A DNA stretch of 6,508 bases from Cyclobacteriaceae bacterium (lineage in GTDB: Bacteria > Bacteroidota > Bacteroidia > Cytophagales > Cyclobacteriaceae). Position 1 is the stretch's first letter, and each line of letters opens with the position of its first letter. The stretch lies in contig JANQST010000140.1 in the NCBI GenBank assembly GCA_028279155.1, forward strand, positions 1 to 6,508, read 5' to 3'. Made by a program: the position numbers and the translations under genes. Positions 1 through 6,039 of the stretch are shown in pieces. Below the pieces are notes generated by a model that did not search any database, was not told the DNA's origin, and worked only from the letters and a program-made list of their open reading frames with translations.

Positions 1-2
1 TC

Positions 3-1598
3 GGTTCTGATAACATACCGGAAATTCAATTTGATGAGATCAAATTTGACAAGGATAAATTTATGTCTGATCTCATGGATGATGAGATACCTAAAAAGAC
101 ATCCTCCAGGGCCGATAAGCAAGGAACATTTCAAGATGGGAAGAAGAAACCTGGGCTTAAGCAACCCGATGTGAAGGGTGAGGGCAAAGGCAAGAAAAAC
201 AAAGAGCCCAAAGGAAAAGACCAGGTGAAGCGAAATGCTACGAAAGAGGAAATGAAAGCTTACAAAAATGCCAAGGAGGACTTGAAGGAGTATGCAGAGG
301 ATTCTGAAGGAAAGCCCTTTGATGAAGAAACCCTAATCGCTGCACTTGCCAATGTAAAGTCGAAATATAAGCTTAACGATATTGATTATGAGGCCAAGGG
401 GCAGGAATGGACAGTGAAATTCACAAAGGGTCCGATTGTTACCAAGAAAAAGGACTATATCCGTATCAAGGGAATTATCCCTAAAGAGGAAGAAAAAGTA
501 GAAGAGAGCCAGGCGGCTAAAAAAGAACCAAAGAAAAAGGGAATTAAGAAATGGGTAGCTAAAGGCAAAAGTATGGTGAAGAAGGGGAAGGATAAGATCA
601 AGGGAGTAGTAGCCAAAGGGAAAGAGAAGGTGAAAGAAATGGCTGCAAAAGGGAAAGAAAAATTGAAACAATTAGTTGATTGGTGGAAAATCAAAGCTGG
701 TTTCAAGCCAAAAGGAGGTCATAAACATACTTTGTACTTCGAAGGAAAGGGAGGCGGAGCCCAACTAATGGTGCGAAGTAACCCCCAGAGGATTAGAGAT
801 TATATTGTTGAGCTGTCAAACACAGTTTCAAATGAGGATAAGCCAAAACTAGACCATGCAAATGAGATTGTGGATCATATAGAACAATACAAGAAGTCCG
901 ATCCTGATAAAGTTCATGAGTATTTTAAAGCACTAATAAGATTGTTAAATTCCATCACCAACTTAGAGGGGTTAGGGTCAGAAGAGGACCCTATCCCCGT
1001 AGTTTGGCCAAAAAGAGCAGCTGATAAGTACGAAACCTTGTATTTAGGACCTAAATTCAAAACTGATCGTGATGCTAGGTCTTTCCTAAGAACGGCTGCT
1101 GAAAAAAATATTAAAAGTGTTGCTCAAGCGAAAACTCTTGATAGTGGACTTGCGAATGATATCAAAAAATGGAATGATGTTAAAGTCTACAAACCCACAG
1201 AATCCGCCAAAGCAATTCCTGGTGGTGAATTTGATTTAGGATTAGCTTCCGGAAACCAAGTTAGGTCTGGAAAAAAGTACAAATTACCAAGTACGGGAAA
1301 GGACAAAAGATCGAAATCCGCAAAAATGACTAGGGACTTAAAGAAATATGGGCAACCTTTTGGATATGGACGTGGTAACTTTCAATCCGATCATGTTAGA
1401 GAATTACAAGTAGGTGGCCGTGATAAGTTTGATAATCTATGGCCACTTGATGCCGCAGAGAATGGATCAGCTGGACCAATACTTAACCAAATGAAATTTA
1501 AATTCGGTGATACCGAAAAGGCAATGGTAGATCTAATTGCAGAAGCGCAAAAAGGGAAGGAAAGATGGATCGTTATTAAGACATCAAAGCCCACCTAA
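3..1598 (+). CDS. C-terminal part of an eCIS-associated-type polymorphic toxin with HNH-like nuclease tip (5' partial)
   Basis: The frame is open from base 3 with no stop, so the Met codon at 63 is probably internal and the N-terminus lies outside the window. Numbering from that Met: residues 1-80 are a charged Lys/Glu linker; 81-138 read as a helix plus beta-hairpin (NVKSKYKLNDIDYE, QEWTVKF); 161-204 hold amphipathic 11-residue repeats; 207-250 contain WWKIKAGF, HTLYFEG and QLMVRSNP. From recall, not from a search, I associate that last segment with large DUF4157-type proteins encoded near extracellular contractile injection systems. The C-terminus (about 330-511) looks like a separate toxin module. 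D443-H444 begin DHVRELQVGG, then N458 in NLWPL and N467, the order seen in HNH/Endo VII-fold metal-dependent nucleases (H-N-N variant). Predicted role: delivered DNA- or RNA-cutting effector. A TPR gene follows 36 bp downstream. The nuclease call is fairly firm; the delivery system is inferred, as no structural eCIS gene or DUF4157 domain is in view. Confidence 0.72.
   Translation, partial: GSDNIPEIQFDEIKFDKDKFMSDLMDDEIPKKTSSRADKQGTFQDGKKKPGLKQPDVKGEGKGKKNKEPKGKDQVKRNATKEEMKAYKNAKEDLKEYAEDSEGKPFDEETLIAALANVKSKYKLNDIDYEAKGQEWTVKFTKGPIVTKKKDYIRIKGIIPKEEEKVEESQAAKKEPKKKGIKKWVAKGKSMVKKGKDKIKGVVAKGKEKVKEMAAKGKEKLKQLVDWWKIKAGFKPKGGHKHTLYFEGKGGGAQLMVRSNPQRIRDYIVELSNTVSNEDKPKLDHANEIVDHIEQYKKSDPDKVHEYFKALIRLLNSITNLEGLGSEEDPIPVVWPKRAADKYETLYLGPKFKTDRDARSFLRTAAEKNIKSVAQAKTLDSGLANDIKKWNDVKVYKPTESAKAIPGGEFDLGLASGNQVRSGKKYKLPSTGKDKRSKSAKMTRDLKKYGQPFGYGRGNFQSDHVRELQVGGRDKFDNLWPLDAAENGSAGPILNQMKFKFGDTEKAMVDLIAEAQKGKERWIVIKTSKPT
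555..674 (+). repeat. In-gene tandem repeats encoding amphipathic Lys-rich 11-mers
   Basis: Residues 165-204 of the toxin-like protein repeat a VAKGKEKVKEM-type unit: VAKGKSMVKK (165-174), GKDKIKGV (175-182), VAKGKEKVKEM (183-193) and AAKGKEKLKQL (194-204). The last two units are clear 33-nt direct repeats with substitutions; the earlier ones are more diverged. An 11-residue period fits three helical turns, so the segment should form a long amphipathic helix with a hydrophobic V/M/L stripe and a strongly basic face. It may bind membrane or nucleic acid, or serve as a flexible spacer before the WWKIK segment. Function is inference. Confidence 0.6.
1389..1463 (+). other. HNH-like catalytic core of the toxin module
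   Basis: This stretch encodes residues 443-467: DHVRELQVGG, then a short charged link, NLWPL and a final Asn in AAEN. In HNH nucleases the pattern is DH, about six residues, GG, then NL-x-PL and a closing N or H. His444 would be the general base, Asn458 would orient the beta-hairpin, and Asp443 with Asn467 are the likely metal-side residues. There are no CxxC pairs, so this is not a zinc-ribbon HNH variant. Assignment is by motif only. The downstream residues 475-511 (NQMKFKFG to the strand RWIVIKT) probably complete the domain. Confidence 0.65.
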
Positions 1599-1634
1599 AT
1601 ATTACAGATTAGAAAGCAAACTATAAATAATAGG

Positions 1635-2138
1635 ATGGAAGTACTAAAAAATAATATGAACAAAGAAAAAGCACTCATCACCGCTCAACAGAAGATCTCC
1701 GAAAACCGAATCGATGAGGCCTATGACCTGATCAAAGAACTGATAGAAGAACATCAAGACTATGGACCAGCCTACAATTACCTCGGTTGGATCTATGCGA
1801 ATGCATTTAGCAATTTTCAAAAGGCATGTGAATGCTATGAATTAGCAGTGAAGTACAGTCCTGAATATCCGAGTACCTATGTCAATTATGCGCTGGTACT
1901 CAACACCATTGGAAACTTTGCAAGATTAGAGACTTTGTTAAAAGAAGGGTTGGAAATTCCAGGTGCCAATGCGTCCAAACTTCACCATGAATATGGGATC
2001 ATGCACGAGCTTAAAGGTGACCTAAACAAGGCCATTAAATCCTATGAAGAAGCGATAAAAACTTGCCTGGTGACCCAGGAAGTGGAACGTTACCAGAGTG
2101 CTATTTATCGGTGTCAACTTAAGGCAGGAGAGGAGTGA
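1635..2138 (+). CDS. Small TPR-repeat protein, candidate immunity protein or chaperone for the upstream toxin
   Basis: A 167-residue all-helical protein without signal peptide or membrane segment, so cytoplasmic. It contains about three to four tetratricopeptide repeats: a degenerate first unit at 11-43 (EKALITAQQ, RIDEAYDLI), a clear one at 44-78 (AYNYLGWIYA, KACECYELAVKYSPEYP), a third at 79-112 (TYVNYALVLNTIGNF) and a fourth at 113-146 (HHEYGIMHELKGDLNKAIKSYEEAI), with a capping helix after it. TPRs form a superhelical groove for protein binding. The gene begins 36 bp after the toxin stop with no hairpin between, so the two are probably cotranscribed. In polymorphic-toxin loci the gene just 3' of the toxin is commonly its immunity gene, which is the best guess here; a loading chaperone is the alternative. 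The start is uncertain: ATG at 1656 (MNKEKAL) is in frame and equally likely, since neither has a good Shine-Dalgarno site. The TPR fold is firm; the role is inference. Confidence 0.85.
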   Translation: MEVLKNNMNKEKALITAQQKISENRIDEAYDLIKELIEEHQDYGPAYNYLGWIYANAFSNFQKACECYELAVKYSPEYPSTYVNYALVLNTIGNFARLETLLKEGLEIPGANASKLHHEYGIMHELKGDLNKAIKSYEEAIKTCLVTQEVERYQSAIYRCQLKAGEE

Positions 2139-2475
2139 AGTTTATGTACAGTTTGAGCGAGTTCCGAACCAGATCAGTTTCCAGAAATTTTCACCCACCT
2201 CAAAAGAGAACTTATATGTGCTTGTCCCCCTGTTTTATTGTAGAAGAACGCCTGTGAGCCTAACCATCTAAAGTAGCATTGGACCATCAGCTAGCTTTTT
2301 CATACCACAAGAAAAGAACTAGTTTATTTGATATATCATGTAATGTAATATTGTAATACGAAGAATAAGCCTCGTCTAAATGTTAGTCGTAACAAGAACA
2401 AGAGATAAACATTTGGTTAGATTTATGAAGGTTTCGTACGTTTTGTCCTCTGATTTTTGTATTTGACTTCTCACC
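2139..2475. other. 337-bp intergenic gap without a convincing gene
   Basis: The stretch separates the toxin/TPR pair from the FG-GAP gene. I see no tRNA, no long ORF and no strong GC-rich terminator. It holds a 37-codon ORF (2144-2257) of doubtful reality, an imperfect AT-rich stem around 2289-2325 (CTAG...T-run / A-run...CTAG), three TGTAAT copies (2339-2344, 2344-2349, 2352-2357), a 7-bp inverted repeat AAATGTT/AACATTT (2378-2384 and 2408-2414) and a promoter-like pair near the right end. The half nearest the TPR gene could be a decayed gene, but no family is recognisable. Confidence 0.5.
2412..2444 (+). promoter_or_regulatory. Candidate Bacteroidota-type promoter for the FG-GAP/UnbV gene
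   Basis: TTTG at 2412-2415 is followed, after 21 bp, by TACGTTTT at 2437-2444, matching seven of eight positions of the TAnnTTTG minus-7 box known from Bacteroidota. Transcription would start near 2450, leaving a leader of about 25 nt before the ATG at 2476. The right arm of the 7-bp inverted repeat (2408-2414) overlaps the TTTG box, so a regulator could bind there. Such AT-rich matches arise easily by chance. Confidence 0.38.
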
Positions 2476-3948
2476 ATGAATCGAAATATACTCGTACTTA
2501 CAACCATTCTATCATTCTTTTTTCAAGAAACTAAAGCCCAGACTAGGAGCCAGTTTGTTCCGTATGAGAGGGGGCAAATTGCCATGGATGCGGGTGCTTC
2601 AAGAGGGGTAGCCTGGGGAGATTTTGATCAAGATGGAGATCCTGATCTTTATGTTACGAATACCGACGGTCAAAAAAATTTTTTCTATCTAAATGACGGC
2701 AAAGGAGGTTTTCAGAAGATCCCCAATGGTAGTCGTTTAAGAATGAATGTTACAAGTGTGGGATGGAACTCCCAGGGTGTCAATTGGATCGATTATGATA
2801 ACGATGGTGATTTGGATCTTTTCATAGTCAATAGAGGAGCGGAAACCAGCCTGCTTTTTCGAAATGACAACCTAAACCAATTTACCAGAATCACTAAAGG
2901 TGCGCTGGTTGAAAACCCTCTAAGTGCTTCGATGGCCTGCTGGGCTGACGTAGAAGGGGATGGAGATCTGGATGTTCTTTTCGTAGGATATCGGACTAAT
3001 GGGAATAGGATCTACAAAAATCTAGGAAATGGTGAATTTGAAGAATTGAAAGATCACATCATGACAGAGGGTACCGGTAGTAGCCGAACATGCGCTTGTG
3101 GGGATGAAAACAACGACGGGTTGCCAGAGTTCTTTGTTGGGAATGCACGACAACCTAATTTTTATTATCGAAATCTTGCTAATTGGAAGTTTGAGAAAGT
3201 AAGAGCATCGCAAATGGTAACTGATGTAGGCTACGCATATGGAGCTTCTTGGGCTGATTTTGACAATGACGGTGATTTAGATCTCTTTTTGGCCAATTAT
3301 GATAAAGTCAACTACTTATTCCGCAACGATGGACAAGGAAATTTTACTACGGTATCTAAAGGGGCTATCGCAACTGAAGCTGGAGGAGCTTCTAAGGGAC
3401 ATGCTTGGGGCGATTATGATCTGGATGGTGATCTTGATCTGTATATTGGGAATGGTACTTACAAAGAGAATATGCAAAACTTTATGTTTTGGAATGACCT
3501 CAACGAGAACTTTACGCGAGAAAAAATGGGTTTGTACGTCACGCATGCAGATACATCAGCTGGTGTATCTACGGCTGATTTCGACCTGGATGGTGATCTT
3601 GATTTGTTTGTGGCCAATTGGGGAGGCAATAACCAATTGAATCGACTATATGTAAATCAAACATCCGGGAAGAATTGGCTGAAAGTGCGTTTGAAAGGAA
3701 CAAAGTCCAATAGTTTTGGTATTGGCTCACAAGTCTCGGTTTATTATCGATTGGAGGAAGGACAAAAAAGAAACCACCGGTGGTTGTATCCGGTAACCGG
3801 GTATGCCAGTCAGAATGATTATTTTCTGCATTTTGGTCTCGGTCAAGCAACAGTGGTTGATTCAGTCGTGGTTAAGTGGCCTACAGGTTCACTTCAAATA
3901 CTGCAAGATGTATCACCAAATACGAATATGGTGATAGAGGAAAAGTAG
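2476..3948 (+). CDS. Exported FG-GAP/VCBS beta-propeller protein with C-terminal UnbV/ASPIC domain (CRTAC1-like)
   Basis: The 490-residue product starts with a signal peptide (hydrophobic ILVLTTILSFFF; likely cleavage after A21, leaving Gln at the new N-terminus). Seven FG-GAP calcium loops of the form DxDxDGDxDL follow at residues 49, 106, 158, 210, 261, 313 and 368, spaced 51-57 residues, which fits a seven-bladed integrin-type propeller. Six are canonical (for example DFDNDGDLDL); the fourth reads DENNDGLPEF and lacks two of the acidic ligands. Residues about 395-470 (NWLKVRLKG, NSFGIGSQVSVYY, HFGLGQ, VVVKWPTG) match the UnbV/ASPIC domain that ends many bacterial CRTAC1-like proteins. It lacks a recognisable type IX sorting domain and a lipobox, so it is probably periplasmic or released. 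Its role is likely calcium-stabilised binding of protein or glycan; no enzyme activity is suggested. It has its own promoter candidate and is convergent with the downstream hydrolase gene. Confidence 0.92.
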   Translation: MNRNILVLTTILSFFFQETKAQTRSQFVPYERGQIAMDAGASRGVAWGDFDQDGDPDLYVTNTDGQKNFFYLNDGKGGFQKIPNGSRLRMNVTSVGWNSQGVNWIDYDNDGDLDLFIVNRGAETSLLFRNDNLNQFTRITKGALVENPLSASMACWADVEGDGDLDVLFVGYRTNGNRIYKNLGNGEFEELKDHIMTEGTGSSRTCACGDENNDGLPEFFVGNARQPNFYYRNLANWKFEKVRASQMVTDVGYAYGASWADFDNDGDLDLFLANYDKVNYLFRNDGQGNFTTVSKGAIATEAGGASKGHAWGDYDLDGDLDLYIGNGTYKENMQNFMFWNDLNENFTREKMGLYVTHADTSAGVSTADFDLDGDLDLFVANWGGNNQLNRLYVNQTSGKNWLKVRLKGTKSNSFGIGSQVSVYYRLEEGQKRNHRWLYPVTGYASQNDYFLHFGLGQATVVDSVVVKWPTGSLQILQDVSPNTNMVIEEK

Positions 3949-4013
3949 TTAATGAATCATCATACTTTGATTATACAACACACAGTTTGAAAAGGAACGA
4001 TTACTCTTTCAGC

Positions 4014-5921
4014 TTACCTTGCCTCTACCTTCATCTTCCCTACAATAGGCAACCTAATTTCAGACGGATAATCTTCCGAATGATGAATCGTATTGTGAGC
4101 CACGATACCTTCGGTTTCATCATAATTATTACCGCCGGTATTAAGATTTCTCATATACCTTGGAAAGTTACTACTAGATACTTCAATCCGTATTCGGTGA
4201 CCTTCAGCGAAATAGTTGCTAGTTGAAAGAGGGGTGAGGTCAATTTTATAAACTTCTCCTTCTTTCATAAACACTTCCTTGTCGTACCCCTCTCTATACC
4301 TCGCACGTTGTATCGTTTCATCAAGGTTATAGGCTGTGCCGTCAGGATAGACATCTACCAGTTTTACAGTGAAATCTGTGTCTTTCACGTCAGAAGAAAC
4401 ATATAAAGACATTTCAATAAACCCTGAAACCTCAATTCCCTCAGCTAGAGGTTCTGATGTATAGACCAGGATATCGTTGCGGCTTTCCATTTTTTGCTGA
4501 TCGCGGGCCCCGGTTTCCATGGAGTTTCCCATACAACAAACATTCCCACCGTATGAATAGACAGGGTTGTTAGGATCATATGTAAAATCATCTTTTTGTG
4601 GCTTTGATGGTGGATTGAGCGTTAGTTTTCCGTCCCCAAATAGGCTGTTGGCATTTCCATCACTATCCATGTAGAGAGAGGTCATGTTTGCATCCTGTGG
4701 AGGCCAGGTACTAGCTGATTTCCATTCATTTTTACCCATGAGGTAATATTGAATTCTTGGTAAGTCATCTAAAAATTCACTTTTTCCATCATTTTTGAGC
4801 CAATGATCAAACCATCCATAGATCATTTTATCATAATCATTTCTTGCATCTCCAACACTCATTTCACCAACCATGGTATTTTCAGTTGCTCGTTTGAAGC
4901 CACAGTGCAATGTTGGGGCAATGACCAAATATTGGTTATCGGCTACTTCCTTATCAGGATGATTTCTTACATGATTGAAAAGTGCCAGGTTTGGGCTAAC
5001 AGACACATCGTACCAGGAAACGAACCAAAAGCTAGGTTTTTTCATTTCCATGTTTTCATGATAGAGCCCACCCTCATACCAGGCTGGATCATTGGGTTTC
5101 CTACGAATCATCTTGTCGAAGATCTCTTTCTTGCCTCCAACGTTTTTCAGCATATCCTGAACCGGTAGATGAGACATTGCTGCTAACATATCTTCGATTT
5201 CAGGGTTTTCCGGAGCTAAATCATAGAATTTAGAAATCCTGATGAGATCTTCTTGTGTGGCACCAGCTGGAATTCTGGGTTTGAACTTGTCATGCTCAAC
5301 ACCATATAGCCAGGAAGCAAATAACATTTGAAACACGCCACCTCTATACCAATTTCCTTGCTCATGATAACCACCAACCGTTCCTACACCTGCACCATAA
5401 CCCATGGGAACCATAGCAGCATGTGATGGATGATCCAAGGCGGCGACAGCCATTTGCCACTCTGCAGTAGACGAACATCCAAGGGTTCCAATTTTTCCAT
5501 TACTCCAGTCTTGATCTGCCATCCACGAGAAGGCATCATACCCATCAGTTAATGGTACACCAAGAATGTCCCATTCTCCTTCTGAATAGTAGCGTCCTCT
5601 TTCATTCTGAACTACATAGGCATATCCTCTTTTGACTGCTTCATAGGCCTGTTGGTACGTTCTGGTCCTTTCTTCTCCATCACCCCATGAGTTGAAATTA
5701 TATGGAGTCCGTGAGAAAATGATAGGGACTTTCTGATCCGTTTTTGGTCGATAAATGTCTGTTGCAAGCCGTATTCCATCTCGCATCGGCACCATCACCT
5801 TTTGATCGATAATGGCGATTTCTTCAAGCTGTTCCCTGCCTTTAAATTCCTCTTGATCTGATTGTCCGTAGATTATGCCGACTAAAAGAGCGAATAAGAT
5901 AGTACTACTGATTTTTTTCAT
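4014..5921 (-). CDS. Exported S15/CocE-type serine hydrolase (X-Pro dipeptidyl-peptidase family, CocE/NonD)
   Basis: The 635-residue protein starts MKKISSTILFALLVG, a signal peptide probably cut after G19 before Gln, so it acts in the periplasm or outside. An alpha/beta-hydrolase domain spans about 35-370: VPMRDGIRLATDIYRP opens it, Y74 in RTPYNF matches the oxyanion-hole Tyr of the family, S150 in GTLGCSSTAEWQ is the nucleophile, D305 lies in SWYDVSV and H339 in APTLHCGF, completing the triad. The C-terminal part (about 370-625, with LVYTSEPLAEGIEVSG and HRIRIEVSSSNFPRY) is the jelly-roll PepX_C domain. Length is normal for the family. Members cleave Xaa-Pro dipeptides, cocaine esters, beta-lactam side chains or amino acid esters, and sequence alone does not settle the substrate; a peptidase or ester/amide hydrolase is expected. 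A Cys pair (C462-C463, in GGNVCCMGN) precedes the second half of the jelly roll. The neighbour upstream encodes DUF4197, 118 bp away on the same strand. Confidence 0.93.
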   Translation of the reverse strand: MKKISSTILFALLVGIIYGQSDQEEFKGREQLEEIAIIDQKVMVPMRDGIRLATDIYRPKTDQKVPIIFSRTPYNFNSWGDGEERTRTYQQAYEAVKRGYAYVVQNERGRYYSEGEWDILGVPLTDGYDAFSWMADQDWSNGKIGTLGCSSTAEWQMAVAALDHPSHAAMVPMGYGAGVGTVGGYHEQGNWYRGGVFQMLFASWLYGVEHDKFKPRIPAGATQEDLIRISKFYDLAPENPEIEDMLAAMSHLPVQDMLKNVGGKKEIFDKMIRRKPNDPAWYEGGLYHENMEMKKPSFWFVSWYDVSVSPNLALFNHVRNHPDKEVADNQYLVIAPTLHCGFKRATENTMVGEMSVGDARNDYDKMIYGWFDHWLKNDGKSEFLDDLPRIQYYLMGKNEWKSASTWPPQDANMTSLYMDSDGNANSLFGDGKLTLNPPSKPQKDDFTYDPNNPVYSYGGNVCCMGNSMETGARDQQKMESRNDILVYTSEPLAEGIEVSGFIEMSLYVSSDVKDTDFTVKLVDVYPDGTAYNLDETIQRARYREGYDKEVFMKEGEVYKIDLTPLSTSNYFAEGHRIRIEVSSSNFPRYMRNLNTGGNNYDETEGIVAHNTIHHSEDYPSEIRLPIVGKMKVEAR

Positions 5922-5938
5922 AATAAGGAAGTGGTTGG

Positions 5939-5957
5939 TTGATTAAAAGTTAATCAA
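5939..5957. repeat. Perfect inverted repeat TTGATTAA-AAG-TTAATCAA upstream of the S15 gene
   Basis: Two perfect 8-bp arms (5939-5946 and 5950-5957) flank a 3-bp AAG centre, ending 18 bp before the hydrolase ATG (5921, minus strand). On the minus strand, TAACTTTT at 5952-5945 resembles a Bacteroidota minus-7 box in seven of eight positions, though no TTTG lies 19-21 bp upstream of it. The palindrome would sit on that box, as an operator would, or form a short AT-rich leader hairpin. The regulator is unknown. Confidence 0.45.
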
Positions 5958-5989
5958 TTCTTTCGAAGAACTCTGAATTAATTCGAGTT
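5958..5989. repeat. Two further adjoining palindromes in the S15 upstream spacer
   Basis: Immediately beyond the first inverted repeat come TTCTT-TCG-AAGAA (5958-5970) and AACTC-T-GAATTAATTC-GAGTT (5969-5989). The second has 5-bp outer arms around a 10-bp palindrome with one bulged T. No run of T follows on the minus strand, so they do not look like an intrinsic terminator for the DUF4197 gene. They could be protein-binding sites or leader structures, or chance in AT-rich DNA. Confidence 0.35.
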
Positions 5990-6039
5990 TAGGACTTCTT
6001 TCTCAATAGATATTTGCCAGAACTTGATGAATATGAAAT

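Noticed and set aside
63..65. ATG at 63 as the true start of the toxin-like gene
   Set aside because: The same frame is open for 20 more codons to the window edge with similar charged composition (EIQFDEIKFDKDKF), and the protein type is normally much longer.
333..706. Minus-strand ORFs opposite the lysine-rich repeats
   Set aside because: They are Phe/Leu-rich mirror images of AAA/AAG/GAA codons in the plus-strand gene and have no upstream signals.
2289..2325. Stem around CTAG...CTAG as terminator of the toxin/TPR operon
   Set aside because: The pairing is imperfect, almost all A-U, and the T-run lies in the 5' arm rather than after the stem.
3299..3640. Plus-strand 113-codon ORF inside the FG-GAP gene
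   Set aside because: It is an out-of-frame reading of the repeated calcium-loop DNA; the repeated MVILICxxG peptides are just shifted DGDLDL codons.
3955..3972. Hairpin AATCA/TGATT between the convergent genes as a terminator
   Set aside because: Only a 5-bp AT-rich stem with an 8-nt loop and no adjoining T-run on either strand, too weak to call.
3876..4226. Plus-strand ORF spanning the convergent gene junction
   Set aside because: It overlaps the conserved C-terminal ends of both flanking genes, and its peptide resembles no family.
4803..5168. Plus-strand ORF inside the S15 gene
   Set aside because: It is antisense to the region carrying the catalytic Asp and His of the hydrolase, with no recognisable protein features.
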